Shown here: positions 1 through 12,209 of the stretch, piece after piece
How positions within the stretch are numbered: position 1 is the first letter of the stretch
How the letters are laid out: the number at the start of each line of letters is the position of its first letter
Source of the DNA: Agrostemma githago
Taxonomy: Eukaryota; Streptophyta; Magnoliopsida; Caryophyllales; Caryophyllaceae
Direction of reading: 5' to 3'
Assembly (NCBI GenBank): GCA_958450325.1
Contig: OY288261.1
Coordinates: forward strand, 15,985,277-16,049,276
Length of the DNA stretch: 64,000 bases
Position numbers and translations under genes: made by a program
The notes under the pieces: generated by a model
Databases searched by the model: none
The model's input: the letters and a program-made list of their open reading frames with translations, nothing else
Told to the model about the DNA's origin: nothing

Positions 1-838
1 TTTCCTTAACATTTCTCTGTCATCCATTAACATACCAAAATCCTCTCAAGATCTAATCAAAAATATCATCGCTTCAATAATCTTTGATGATAGGCTGGTG
101 TTACAAGCTAACCCTAAATATTTATTGCAGGATTCTTGTGTCAAATGCTTCAAGTCATTTCATTAGTTCCGTCTTTTAAAATTATTGAGGAGTATTGCAA
201 GAGAAAATTATCAATGCAGTTTGACTATTGTACGACTACAAGCATGGATTTTTCATTGTTTGATAAGGCCATTTTTAAAAGCGTTCTTCAGGTGGGTTCA
301 TTTCTTCCTCAAAACATAAGTTGGTCATCTGACAAAATATACGGAGTAGTACAAACCATGTATTGAAGCGTTCTATATGGTCAAATCACTCGATTAGGGT
401 TCAGGGTGATGAACTAGACTCCTATAGCTGAATGGACATCTTCGCGAGACAACAATGCTATCCCTGTAAACACTTGTCAAACCTCTGCGGTGCGTTTCTT
501 GTAGGCTCCTATTGTAGTCTACAGCCCACCGAAGCGCATCGAAACGCAGTAGAAACATACGCGCCCACGCTTTACACGCAAATGACACCGCTGCTCTGCC
601 GGCTACATCAAGCCTCTCGAAATATAGTCCTCGCTAGAAAAGACTCTGCTTGCCGCTGAGGATCGCCTGCCACGGATTCTGCCCTCATGTAAGTGTTTGT
701 AGGCGAAAGGCAAGCACTCCATCTTGTTCAGCTTATTGCTGGATATAACTCCAGCCCTATCTTCATCTACATCGTTAGTCACCCAACCAGTGCAACAATG
801 ACCGATTCGAAACGTGACACATCAATATCTCTACTACT
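1..838. other. Unassigned flank
   Basis: I recognise no gene, RNA or repeat here. Positions 136-366 are open on the plus strand for 76 codons, but the translation suggests no family. From about 380 the sequence turns less AT-rich and looks unstructured. The last five bases (834-838, CTACT) are the left target-site duplication of the LTR element that follows. Confidence 0.4.
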
Positions 839-1315
839 TGTTAGAAATAATGCAAAGACAATAGATTGATCATTGTTGCATTGTAAGGGTATCTCCCATT
901 AAGTAGCACATTGACACCAATATTCATGATGGTTATGAATATCATTATCTTTATAGTAATGACAATTCATTACCATCATGAATAACCTTGGATACCCTTT
1001 GATATTAGTCTCATACTCTCATGTAGTCTTATATAAGGTGATATAAGAGAATGAGAATGGGGAAGAGACATACATCAAATACTTCCTCATCCAAATATCT
1101 TGATAAATTCTGAGTATACCATCGAGTTCCAACTCCTAATGGTTGAGTACACAATCTTTTAGGAGTGTTGTGTGACCTTGAGGGACGACGTCCATTCCGA
1201 TTTGTACCGTAGTCGGGGCGATTTCGTTTCTCATTCAGTGGCCTTCATACCACGACACAACAACGTGTATTTACTAGTTATATATCGCCCCTATAGTGAC
1301 CCTATATTTCCAACA
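839..1315 (+). repeat. 5' LTR of the non-coding element
   Basis: This 477-bp repeat is the left LTR, bounded by TG and CA. Compared with the right LTR it keeps extra short segments around 1160-1170, 1232-1236 and 1258-1268. An in-frame stretch at 1172-1507 crosses the LTR edge and is not taken as a gene. Confidence 0.88.
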
Positions 1316-3302
1316 ATTGAGAAACGAAATTATGTCACTATTATTGTGGTTGTGTTCATCACTTGTCATTGGAATTGTTTCAATTGGCTATCTTGTTTCG
1401 TTGGTAAGATTCATCTCGTTGAGGGTGAGACAGCAGTTCGGTATTATGGCAAAAACTCTGTCTCTAGACCTCTGATTGGGACGTGTAATATGGCGTTGGA
1501 AAGCTAAGAAGAAGAGCTACAACTCTTTAGTTAAAGTCGTGAGCTGATTCTGCCATTTACCCTTCGGAAAACGGGACACAATGTCGTGGTAGTATGCTGA
1601 AATTTTTGAAGGTTTATGAGTGGATGGTATTATCTTATTTTATTATCAATATTCATCCTTGAGAATGAGGTATGGTATCTATGTGTTTTGTTCTTGTCTT
1701 CTTGTGATTCATGATGGTAAAATAATTACGTTTGGTAGATGAGTATTATTTATCGTCATTGATTGGAAGATAAATTATCTGATAAAAGTAAGATGTTAAT
1801 GTTGTTTCTGAACATATGTTGAATGTGTTAGTCTCAATATTTCATGATGGATGATGAATTTGCACACATGTTTGTATTAGTATACAACTAAAAGGTGAAT
1901 GTTTTTCTGTGTTAATGAAAAATATTATATGCTTACGATCAAAATAATTAATGTGATTATTAGTGGAGTAATAATTAATTATTAATGATTTTGTGCAAAT
2001 TATGTTGTCTTGGGAGATACCATGTGGAGATTATATGCTCTTATGAGTAATGAGAGCAATATTATAAATTTATTATATAGCCGTTATAAATTTATTCTAT
2101 GCACTTAATATATATGATATTGAATATTATTCATTAACCAATTTAAGAACATTATGTATGTTTTTCTTGAGAAAATTGAATATGTATAATATATGTTGAG
2201 ATTATATATTAGTGTGTCTTGTGACTTTTCGTATCCTTAGTAATGTTTTGAAAAGACACGTGTGTACTTGTCTTGTAAATCATTTTGGATACATTTGGAA
2301 GGAGAATTTAACTTCACAGTAGAGACGCATCAATGCTCACTTGAGTAAAATAAGCTATGTGGGGGTTAAATATTTTATTTCTATTGACATGCATAATCTT
2401 GATCAAGTATGTATTAAATAATTGGATGAATTATTTGATAAATTACTCTAAGAATATATTATGGAATAGATAAATTGTCAGACATAATTATTTGATATCT
2501 AAAAGTTGGGATGATTAATGAATGAATAATTTGTATATTTTGTTTGAACGATTATGTTTGTCACTATTTCGTGGTGTGACTACATGTGGGGGAAGTCATT
2601 CAACTTATTTGATAAAATTATTCATGAATCAATTTTTTGAGTTGATATCTCTAATTGTGGGGGAAAGTGATGATCGATAAACGTGTTTTATACATGAATA
2701 ATTGAACCAAATGTAAGAGTTTTAATTTGTTGACTAAGTCAATAAATAATGGTTGTGTAAGGTCCATTTACTTATGTTATACATTTGGCTTACACCACAC
2801 TATATGAGATTATGATGATTGATTTTATGTGAGTAAAGGATATATATTTTAATTTGTGGATTTGCAAAAAGAAAATATAAGTGAAACAATCATCGAGATC
2901 GTTGTTCTCTAATATAAGAATGATGGTGTATACATGGTGCAATATTGAGAATTTCAACATGTTGGATATTTATAAAGATGTTGGATCACAAGGTGAGATG
3001 CACAATGATCATGAGTAAAGTTTCATCTTTATAATAATTTTATTATAAGTCTATTGAGAAGACTGTTATAATTTTATGTATTATGTATGCGTATTATTTT
3101 GCTCTTTTAACCTTACCGGAGTAATGCATGGTGATTGTGAGCTTAATATTTATTGCATAATTGTGGGGCATCAATTGCTATGCAATGTTTAATGCTGATT
3201 TCAGCTTCATATTGCTAAAAATGATGTGTAGTGAATTACACACATGTATTATGCAGATTTGAGGGAGTTGAAATCATCAAATATAATTTGGTGTATTTGA
3301 AA

Positions 3303-3625
3303 GGTTGAACATATAGCTCTTAATGGTCTTATAGCCCAAATTTGGGTGGTCCTTGTGAGACGGACTTGATGAGATCACCGTAATGATAGAGGTTGAGCAT
3401 ATAGCTCTTAATGATCTTATAGCCCAAATTTGGGTGGTCCTTGTGAGACGGACTTGATGAGATCACCGTAATGATAGAGGTTGAGATATTTCTCTTAATG
3501 AATCTATATCCCTATGTTTGGGTGGTCCTGTTGTGAAGGACTTGATGGATTCACCGTAGTATTGAGAGATGATTCTATAGCTCATAAGTGAGTGAGTTAT
3601 GTGGAGATATCCTTGATAGAATCAC
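3303..3625 (+). repeat. 88-bp tandem repeat inside the LTR element
   Basis: Units start at 3303, 3391 and 3479, exactly 88 bp apart. The first two are almost identical and the third is diverged. A fourth degenerate piece runs from about 3568. Each carries the motif TGGGTGGTCCT and a segment ending in ATCACCG or TTCACCG. The repeat lies just upstream of the polypurine tract, where non-autonomous plant LTR elements often carry tandem repeats. Confidence 0.85.
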
Positions 3626-3958
3626 CTAAGTGGGTGTGAAGGGTTGGCCTCCTTCTATGAGAGATTGAGTTATCTTTCTAGAGCACTCATCAAAATCCCA
3701 AGGTTCATTTGGCCATAAATTTGTTGAATCGTATTGCGGAACTCGTGTGGAACTTAAGGTATGATATTTGTTGTGAGGTTAATTCAACCGAAGTTCAATA
3801 AGGAATTCAAATCGAAAGATATTCTCTTATTGTAAGTAAGTTGTTGACTCATTTCACTAATACGTTAATTCAAATCGAAAGATATTAACGTCTAAGTGTC
3901 AACCTTTTCATATGCTCATAATTTTTGTTACTGGTTGTCATTTGCATTAGTGGGGGAT

Positions 3959-4409
3959 TGTTAGAAATAATGCAAAGACAATAGATTGATCATTGTTGCA
4001 TTGTAAGGGTATCTCCCATTAAGTAGCACATTGACACCAATATTCATGATGGTTATGAATATCATTATCTTTATAGTAATGACAATTCATTACCATCATG
4101 AATAGCCTTGGATACCCTTTGATATTAGTCTCATACTCTCATGTAGTCTTATATAAGGTGATATAAGAGAATGAGAATGGCGAAGAGACATACATCAAAT
4201 ACTTCCTCATCCAAATATCTTGATAAATTCTGAGTATACCATCGAGTTCCAACCCCTAATGGTTGAGTACACAATCAGTGTTGTGTGACTTGGGGGACGA
4301 CGCTCATTCCGATTTGTACCGTAGTCGGGACGATTTTGTTTCAGTGGCCTTCATACCACGACACATTTACTAGTTATATATCGCCCCTAGTGACCCTATA
4401 TTTCCAACA
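3959..4409 (+). repeat. 3' LTR of the non-coding element
   Basis: This 451-bp repeat matches 839-1315 over its length with small deletions. It ends CCAACA and is followed at once by the CTACT target duplication (4410-4414). Confidence 0.88.
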
Positions 4410-4414
4410 CTACT

Positions 4415-5238
4415 GTCGCTGTCTTTTGATTTCTTTGGTCTTCCCCTTTAATGAGCGCATTGCTGATCTGAGCTATGGGTTTTGTCTTTTTTGCAGGAAG
4501 TTTGTGAAGCCTTTGCAGGTTTCAAATTTGCTACGGGTGCGCTGCTCTGCTGCCTTGCTTTCTTTATTTTTCGTTTTTTGCTTATTGATGGCCAGTAGTG
4601 TGCTCACGTCTTCTCCTAGATTTTTCACCTTTTTTTGCTTGCTTTTGCCGCATAAATGGCTCCAGTTGCCCCCTTTATTGATGAATCCTTCAACCCTGCT
4701 CTTACTCTATTAACTATCGTCTACCGAAGGTCGGGTGATTCCCGAATTCCCATAGTTTTGTCGATGACTTCTGGTAAATTAATCGGCTTTTTGCTCACTT
4801 TTTTTGGATTATGATTCAAAGTGGATATGGGTATATGTGATCTTAGGGTTTGGTGATTAGACGTCTAACTCTTGAGTTGATTTGTTGAATTGAGCTGATG
4901 GGGTTTTTGGGTTTTGAATGACTTTAGCATTTGGGGTTTGATGCTTGGGGATTCCTAATTTTGGGTTGATTGGCTTCATTGGATTTATGGGGTTTTGGGT
5001 TTGATTTGGTTTTTTGTTTTTGGGTGTGTGTGCCAATCTTTTGATTAACCATTGCTTGTCACTTTCATTTTATGGTGTTTTGTAGTTTAAAAGTTCCAAT
5101 CTTTTGATTTGATCGTGTTTGTATTGGTTAATCTGTGGTTGGGTGTTACGTAAGGTTTAGTTTTGTTGTGTATATTGGATTGGTTTTGTATTGGAAATGT
5201 TGGGTATGATGAGTTGGGTGTGTATTCTGAGAGGGTAA
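4415..5238. other. Unassigned, T-rich stretch
   Basis: The sequence is GT- and T-rich and looks intron-like, with TTTTTTGCAGG near 4496 resembling a splice acceptor. I found no coding homology. It may be old flanking or intronic sequence upstream of the BiP pseudogene. Confidence 0.35.
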
Positions 5239-5844
5239 GTGATGCCGGATACTAATGGTGACACCCACTTGGGAGGTAAATATCTCATCTATATTTGCGC
5301 AACTATGTACTAGATCACTTGATGCTGTAATGTAATGTTTGATTGAAATCACAATTTATGAATTTGTTTAGGTGAGGACTTTGATCTCAGGCTCATGGAT
5401 TACTTCACCAAGTTGATCTAGAAGAAGCACAACATGGACAACAGGGCTCTCGGAAAATTAAGGAGGGAGTGTGACTGTGCAAAGAGGGCATTGAGTAGCC
5501 AGCACCAAGTTCGAGTTGAGATCGAGCCACTCTTTGATGGTACTGACTTCTCTGAGCTACTCAACAAGGCTTGTGTCGAGGAGTTGAACAACAAATTGTT
5601 CAGGAAAACTATGGGACCTTTCAAGAAGCCCGTGAATGACGCTGGCCCACAAAAGAGCCAGATTGACGAGATTGTTGTTGGTGGAAGCACTAGGATTCCT
5701 TGCGTTCAACAGGTCTTGAAGGAATTCTTCAAAGACAAGGAGCCCAACAAGGGAGTTAACCTTGATGAGGTTGTCGCTTTTGGTGCTGCAGTCCAAGTTA
5801 GTATTTTAGTTGGAGAAGGAGGTGAAGAAACCAAAGGTAACTAA
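5239..5844 (+). pseudogene. BIP: BiP-type (ER luminal HSP70) pseudogene fragment
   Basis: BiP is the HSP70 chaperone of the ER lumen. Here only the C-terminal half of the ATPase domain is recognisable. A first piece (about 5239-5275) reads TNGDTHLGG. An apparent intron (5276-5371, GT...AG) follows, and then GEDFD resumes the BiP order. Further on come LGKLRRE, SSQHQVRVEIE, DFSELL, KSQIDEIVVGGSTRIP and EPNKGVN, ending GEGGEETK at a plausible splice donor near 5838. Decay is clear: an in-frame TAG at about 5418 follows YFTKLI, a few residues before DNRALGK are missing, and several conserved positions are changed. The N-terminal nucleotide-binding lobe, the substrate-binding domain and any ER signals are absent. 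The retained introns argue against a processed retrocopy. The BiP rather than cytosolic HSP70 call rests on the GEGGEETK and SSQHQVRVEIE segments. Confidence 0.85.
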
Positions 5845-6071
5845 TTACACTTTCTTCTAGCATCGATTGGTTCTCAGTCTCTTGTTAACATAGTGTGTAA
5901 ACATCCCATTTAACCTTTGTCCCACAAAAAAAAATGAAATTTAGGAATAACTACATTACGAGTCATTTTTATCGTAGTCTTATAATGAGACTATTCGAAT
6001 GAGGAGTTTGTGCTTCTGAACGATAATGTTATTTTTTGAAGAATTTCTTCTTGTTCAAGAAATCATCGTCA

Positions 6072-8265
6072 ATGGCGGAACAGGAGACGTTCGCTTTCCA
6101 AGCCGAGATCAATCAGCTTTTCAGTCTTATCATCAACACTTTCTACTCTAACAAGGAGATCTTCCTTCGTGAACTCATCTTTAACTCTTCCGATGTATGT
6201 TTTTCATTGATTTGATCTTCTTTTTAATCGTAGATCTGCTGTCTTTGTTGTTTTTGTTTTGATTAGATTGATTTTGTTTGTATTTATTGTGATTTTTGAA
6301 TAATTTGCGCATTAATTGCTTACGCTTTCTCGGGAATTTAGCGCTTTGTTTATTGTTTATGCGTTATTGTTGATGATTTTTAGATCTGTTGCTTTTGATC
6401 ATCACTTCAATTAGTAATGTTATTGCGAGACCGTCTCTTCTAAGTTTTTGCGTCAATTAAATCGCTGCTGTTTGATTATTTACTGACGTAAGGATAAAGA
6501 CAGTCTCTTCTAAGTTTTTGTGTAGATTAAGTCGCTATTGTTTGATTTATTACTGATGTAAGAATTAAGACCGTCTCTTCTACGTTTTTGTGTAGATTAA
6601 GTCGCAACTGTTTGATTTATTACTGCCGTAAGAATTAAGACCGTCTTTTCTAAGTTTTAGTGTAGATTAAGCCTCTGTGTAATATGATGATGTTTGATTT
6701 GTTACCGACTTAATTGGAGATGATCTGCGATTCGATGAATTAAGTCGCGTTGTAATGTGCTGCTGTTTGATTCATTACTGACTCAATCGGATATATTTTA
6801 CGATGCGAGGATTTATGACTTCCTCTTCTAAGTTTGGGTTGGTTAAGCTGATTTTTGTGCTACACTGCTGTCTGATTCATTACTGACTCACTTGGAGTAT
6901 ATTTTACGATACACGGATTTATGAGTTTCTCTTCTAAGTTTGGGTTGGTTAAGCCGGTTTTTGTGATATGCTGATATTTGACTTATTACTGACGTAATTG
7001 GAGCTGATTTGTGATTCGATGGATTCCTGTTTTTGCTGATGTTTCATTTGTTGTATGCTAATCATGTTGTTTGATGTAATATCGATTCTATTCGAGTTGT
7101 TTTTGCGAAGAGTAGTAGTTAGTGGTCATGATATTATTGCTAACTTTTTCATCTTCTGTGTACTAATTCTACTGCGTCGTGATATCCAAAAGTTCCGTGT
7201 CTTCTTGAGGTTAATTGCTCGTGAATTTGCGAAATAAGACACTTAATTCATAATTTGTGCGTTACGGAATGATGTTATGAGATTATTTGATGATAAGTTT
7301 ATATTCAGTGATTTAATGTGTTTGTTTCGTATGCTTATAAGTTGCGCTGTTATATGTTTGAGCTTGATGTGTTGGTTGACCTTGTGGTTTTCATCTCTAA
7401 GGATCCGTTGATAACATTCAAACTCATTCCTGAATTAGGTTACTTTGATCTGTCAATCTCATATCAGAAAATTTTCGATATCATGGTTTATTCAATTTGA
7501 TTAGGTTTGTAACATCAGCGGTTTATTGAGTAGTTAGGTCTTACTGTAGTAATTTGCAGTCTTACGAAAATATGAAGCTAGATCAGTACTGTGTTCCAGA
7601 TTGGAACTTAGCTGAAGATAACTTCGTTAATCTTGATTGAGATCGATGTTACACCATTCATAGTGTTAGCTTGTGATGGCAGAGCTAGAAACGTCGTATT
7701 ACTGTACATTTTGTTGTGTTTTCTTTTGAGCTTGTGTATTGTGGCTGTACTGGTTGGAATTGTATCATCTGCAGGCTCTAGATAAAATTAAATTTCGACC
7801 AACATAGTTTCTCTTTTTAGGCGGCCTTTTTTTCTGTCCTAAATATTTCTGACCCCGTAAATCGTGCTTTTCTTTTGCCAACCTGGGTACCATTGCCAGG
7901 TCTGGAAATAAAAAGTTTATGGAAGCTTTGGCTGCTGGTGCTGATGTCAGTATGATTGGTAAGTTTGGTGTGGGTTTCTACTCAGCCTACCTTGTTGCCG
8001 ACAAGGTCATTGTCACCACCAAGCACAATGACGATGAGCAGTACGTATGGGAGTCCCAAGCCGGTGGGCCTTTCACAGTGACCAGGGACACACTACTGGT
8101 GAGCCTCTCGGTAGGGGTACCAACCAAGATGACCCTCCACCTCAAGGAGGAGTGTCGCCTCAAGGACTTGGTTAAGAAGCACTCCGAGTTCATCAGCTGC
8201 CCAATTTCTCTATGGGTTGAGAAGACCATTGAGAAGGAGGAGAAGAAAGACGAGAGAGAAAATAT
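6072..8265 (+). pseudogene. HSP90: Cytosolic-type HSP90 pseudogene (N-terminal ATPase domain)
   Basis: Exon 1 (6072-6194) encodes 41 residues starting MAEQETFAFQAEINQL and ending at FNSSD, followed by a GT donor. After a 1.58-kb intron, exon 2 resumes at 7775 with ALDKIKFR, exactly where HSP90 continues. Decay starts at once: a TAG stop follows near 7805, about 75 bp are unrelated, and homology returns at 7880 with NLGTIARSG. It then runs through GVGFYSAYLVADKV, HNDDEQYVWESQAGG and HSEFISCPISLWVEKTIEKE. Small insertions near 8092-8132 shift the frame out and back, and a linker of about nine residues before RLKDL is lost. Homology ends near 8265. The ATP-lid and nucleotide-pocket segment between the two blocks is missing, as are the middle and C-terminal domains. 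It cannot encode a working chaperone. Confidence 0.87.
6428..6990 (+). repeat. About 70-110-bp tandem repeats in the HSP90 pseudogene intron
   Basis: The intron holds at least six imperfect repeats built around ACCGTCTCTTCTAAG, TTTTTGTGTAGATTAAG and TTTGATTTATTACTG. They recur near 6430, 6500, 6567, 6636, 6820 and 6915. The early copies are about 68 bp apart and later ones are longer and more diverged. The array accounts for much of the intron's length. Confidence 0.75.
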
Positions 8266-9409
8266 TTACAAGATTAATGCTTTAAGTAAAGTAATTATGA
8301 ATTTAGTTATCAATTTCTTATTAGATTTTGTTGCAAATATTATTTTAATAATATTCTTAGTAATGGAGAGAAACTTATCCCGTCGCTTGGACGTTCCAAT
8401 GTTTGGTAATTAATTGACTTGGTTAAATCTGAATTACTTCGCCTGTGGTTTGTTGACGACTTTTAAGGGCTGTGCTTTACAGATAATAATCTTAAGGGCT
8501 GTGCTTCCAATCCAATCATTATAGTATCACTAATTCTTTCCCATGACTCGCGTGATTCTTTCCTTCAAGATACTAGCATAGTAGCAGGTGTACTCATTAT
8601 TCAACTTTCGTTTCCAATTTTGCGTGGTTGGATATTGTCCTATATCGGTAGAATTAGAGTAGTTTGTAAATTAGTGGGCTACTTTTCATATCACGTTTGA
8701 TTTTAGGGTGAAACTCACTTGTTTATGGGTCAGTCTCCTGCACTTAACAACATGTCTTATGCGTATTTTTAGCAAACAACATGGTAGAACTGCTTGATTT
8801 AATTCAGAGTATTACTTCAGAGTATTATATGACTACCTGAGTGCATGATTTACCCACAAAGAAAAAACATGCTGATGTGCAATATGAAATATAATTGACT
8901 TTGTGAATTTAAGAAATGCTGATGAAAAATATATTACGGTGTACTACTATAAATTTAGACCTGATAAACGGGTCATTCAGTTCGGTTTCTGATCGATTAA
9001 ATCGATTTGATTATTATCGGATTTATTTTATTTCGATTATAAACTTCACCTTTATTGATTTGTTCTATTTCCAGTCGGATATGGTTCAATTTGGATCGAT
9101 GTTATGTCAGTTGGGTTTCGGGTTCACATGTTCGTGAGGTAAGGATCTAAAAACCTGACTTAATATTTGTTATATAAGACCTTTTAATTTGTACGTGCAT
9201 GTAATAATTCAGAGTACTTCATACGGTGTCTTTTCTTCATTCGATCTCTAGCTATGTTGTTTGAATGATTTACGTTTGTTTTATTTTGTAACAGGAAAAT
9301 AAAGTAAACGTAAATTATTAACTGAGATAGAGAGATTATCGACGTTATTACTTCAAATCTTCGATAATCACCTCATACGTTATTAGGGATGACCATGGTT
9401 ATTAGTATT
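8266..9409. other. Unassigned AT-rich stretch
   Basis: No gene or RNA is recognised. A short direct repeat around TTAAGGGCTGTGCTT occurs near 8464 and 8491. The motif CCTCATAC...TTAGGGATG occurs at about 9370 and 9431, just before the satellite array. Confidence 0.4.
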
Positions 9410-12003
9410 AAACGTTTTAAAAGGTTAACCACCTCATACATATATTAGGGATGTTATCACCCAAGGGTCAGTTGTGGAAAACAGATCAAGTATTAAACGT
9501 TTCAAAGGTCTCGAACGGGTCAAAAAATTCAAACAGGCCACGAAATTAAACGCGTCAAACAATTGGAACGTTTCAAACGGGTCAAATATTAAACGCGTCG
9601 AATGTGTCGAACGTTCCAAATATTAAAAGGGTCAGCTGTGACAAACGGGTAAAGTATTAAACGTTCCAAAGGTCTCAAACGGGTCAAAAAATTCAAACAG
9701 TCCAAGAAATTAAACGCGGCAAACGTGTGGAACGTTTTAATCGGGTCAAGTATCAAACGTTTCAAAGAGCTGAAACGGGTCAAAAAATTCAACCGGGTCA
9801 AGAAATTAAACGCGTCCAACGTGTGAAACGTTTCAGACGATTCAAATATTAAACGCGTCTAATGTGTCGAATGTTTCAAATATTAAAAGGGTCAAATGTG
9901 TCAAACGGGCAAAGTATTAAATGTTTCGAAGGTCTCAAACGGGTCATGAAATTAAACGCGTAAAACATGTGAAACGTTTCAAACGGGTCAAATATTAAAC
10001 GCGTCGAATGTGTCAAACGTTCCAAATATTAAAAGGGTCAAATGTGTCAAACGGGTGAAGTATTAAACGTTTCAAAGGTCTCAAACGGTCAAAAATTTCA
10101 AACGGGCCAAGAAATTAAACGCGTCCAACGTGTGAAACGTTTCGAACAGGTCAAATATTAAACACGTCGAATGTGTCGAATGTTTCAAATATTAAAAGGT
10201 CACATGTGTCAAACGGGTGAAGTATTAAACGTTTCAAAGGTCTCAAACGGGTCATGAAATTAAATGCGTCAAACGTGTGAGACGTTTCAGACGGGTCAAA
10301 TAGTAAACGCGTCGAATGTGTCGAATGTTTCAAATAGTAAAAGTCAAATGTGTCAAACGGGTGAAGTATTAAACGTTTCAAAGGTCTCAAACGGGTCAAG
10401 AAATTAGATGCGTAAAACATGTGAAGCGTTTCAGACGGGTCAAATATTAAACGCGTCGAATGTTTCAAATATTAAAAGGGTCAAATGTGTCAAACGGGTG
10501 AAGTATTAAACGTTTCAAAGGTCTCAAACGGGTCAAAAAATCCAAGCGGATAAAGAAATTAAACGCGTCCAACGTGTGAAACGTTTCGAATGGGTTAAAT
10601 ATTAAACACGTCGAATGTGTCGAATGTTTCAAATATTAAAAGGTCAAATGTGTCAAACGGGTGAATTATTAAACGTTTCAAAAGTCTCAAACAGGTCAAA
10701 AATTTCAAACGGGTCAAGAAATTAAACGTGTGAAACGTTTCAAACGCGTCGAATGTGTCGAACTTTCCAAATATTAAAAGGGTCGGCTGTGTAAAACGGG
10801 TCAAGTATTAAACGATTCAAAGGTCTCAAACGGGTCAAGAAATTAAACGTGTCAAACATGTGAAACGTTTCAAACGGGTCAAATATTAAACGCGTCGAAT
10901 GTGTCGAACGTTCCAGATATTAAAAGGGTCAAATATGTCAAACGGCTGAAGTATTAAACGTTTCAAAGGTCTCAGACGGTTCAAAATTTTCAAACGGGTC
11001 AAGAAATTAAATGCGTCCAACGTGTGAAACGTTTCGAACGGGTCAAATATTAAACGCGTCGAATGTGTCGAACATTTCAAATATTAAAAGGGTCAGATGT
11101 GTCAAACGGGTGAAGTATTAAACGTTTCAACGGTTTCAAACGAGTCAAAAAAAAAAACAGACGGGTCAATAAATTAAACGCGTCCAACGTGTGAAACGTT
11201 TCGAATGGCTCAAATATTAAACGCGTCGAATGTGTCGAATGTTTCAAATATTAAAAAGTCAAATGTGTCAAACGGGTGAAGTATCAAACGTTTCAGAGGT
11301 CTCAAACTGGTCAAAAATTTCAAACAGGTCAAGAAATTAAACGCGTCAAACGTGTGAAACGTTTCAAACGCGTCGAATGTGTCGAACGTTCCAAATATTA
11401 AAAGGGTCGGCTGTGTAAAACGGGTCAAGTATTAAATGCTTCAAAGGTCTCAAACGGTTCAAAATTTTCAAACGGGTCAAGAAATTAAACGCCTTAAACA
11501 TGTGAAACGTTTCAAACGGGTCAAATATTAAACACGTCGAATGTGTCGAATGTTTCAAATATTAAAAGGTCAAATGTGTCAAACGGGTGAATTATTAAAC
11601 GTTTCAGAGGTCTCAAACAGGTCAAAAATTTCAAACGGGTCAAGAAATTAAACATGTCAAACGTGTGAAACGTTTCAAACGCGTCGAATGTGTCGAACTC
11701 TCCAAATACTAAAAGGGCCAGCTGTGTGAAACGGGTCAAGTATTAAACGTTTCAAAGGTCTCAAACGGATCAAAATTTTTGAAACGGGTTAAGAAATTAA
11801 ACGCGTCAAACATGTTAACCGTTTCAAACGGGTCAAATATTAGACGCGTCGAATGTGTCGAACGTTCCAAATATTAAAAGGGTCAAATGTTTCGAACGGT
11901 GAAGTATTAAACGTTTCAAAGGTCTCAAACGGTTCAAAAATTACAGACGGGTCAAGAAATTAAATACGTCCAACGTGCGAAACGTTTCGAACGGGTCAAA
12001 TAT
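9410..12003. repeat. Tandem satellite array, period about 140-185 bp, about 16 copies
   Basis: The whole stretch is built from variants of one unit. It contains AACGCGTCGAATGTGTCGAA, TCCAAATATTAAAAGGGTC, GTATTAAACGTTTCAAAGG, TCTCAAACGGGTC and GAAATTAAACGCGTC in fixed order. The landmark GGTCTCAAACGG recurs about every 140-185 bp from 9508 to 11922. Within each unit a decamer-like core (TCAAACGGG) repeats, so the period is itself built from short sub-repeats. On the minus strand the array stays open in many segments, giving translations rich in FDTF, LTRL and RPLKRLIL. These are by-products of the repeat and not genes. The array stops abruptly at 12003. Confidence 0.93.
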
Positions 12004-12116
12004 TTTTTTTTGGGGAAATGTAAGACTTTTGTATTAAGAATAAATCAAATCATGCACAATAATTGGTACCCCAGTACTTCATCTATATTACACCAACTAC
12101 GCATAATTAATTAGTA
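12004..12116 (-). mobile_element. Possible LINE 3' tail remnant
   Basis: Nine T residues followed by GGGGAAATGTAAGAC abut the satellite. A very similar join, a T-run then GGGTAAAATGTAAATA, marks the 3' end of the better preserved LINE at 52232. This suggests a minus-strand LINE tail inserted at the array edge. No coding part remains. Confidence 0.4.
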
Positions 12117-12207
12117 CTTCCTCCGGTCACAATTTATTGCCCCATTTCATTCAAATATACCTCACATATAGTCATGAAATGGGACGATAATTTGTGATCG
12201 GAGGGAG
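12117..12207. mobile_element. Stowaway-type MITE, 91 bp
   Basis: An almost continuous hairpin starts CTTCCTCCGGTCACAATTTA and ends with its complement, TTTGTGATCGGAGGGAG. It is flanked by TA on both sides (12115-12116 and 12208-12209). The terminal CTCCCTCCG-like motif and TA target are the Stowaway (Tc1/mariner-derived) signature. It has no coding capacity. Confidence 0.87.
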
Positions 12208-12209
12208 TA

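Larger units (their letters stand above)
839..4409 (+). mobile_element. Complete LTR retrotransposon without coding capacity (TRIM/LARD-like)
   Basis: Two direct repeats (839-1315 and 3959-4409) both begin TGTTAGAAATAATGC and end ATATTTCCAACA. They are flanked by the same 5-bp target duplication, CTACT (834-838 and 4410-4414). A purine-rich tract, TAGTGGGGGAT, sits just before the right repeat, which puts the element on the plus strand. The internal 2.64 kb has no open frame long enough for gag or pol, so mobility would depend on proteins supplied in trans. I could not match the bases after the left LTR to a familiar initiator-Met primer site. The LTRs differ by about eight substitutions and several short indels, so the insertion is not very recent. 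The internal part carries an 88-bp tandem repeat, listed separately. Confidence 0.88.

Noticed and set aside
4285..4713. 142-codon plus-strand frame
   Set aside because: It begins in the LTR, crosses its end and the target duplication, and continues in unrelated T-rich DNA; no family is recognisable.
9434..11739. Series of repeated minus-strand frames as a repeat-protein gene family
   Set aside because: Each is short and broken by unit-to-unit changes, without promoter or splice context. The satellite's unit explains them.
9410..12003. CRISPR-like regular repeats
   Set aside because: There are no constant repeats separated by unique spacers; all sequence belongs to one diverging satellite unit in a plant genome.
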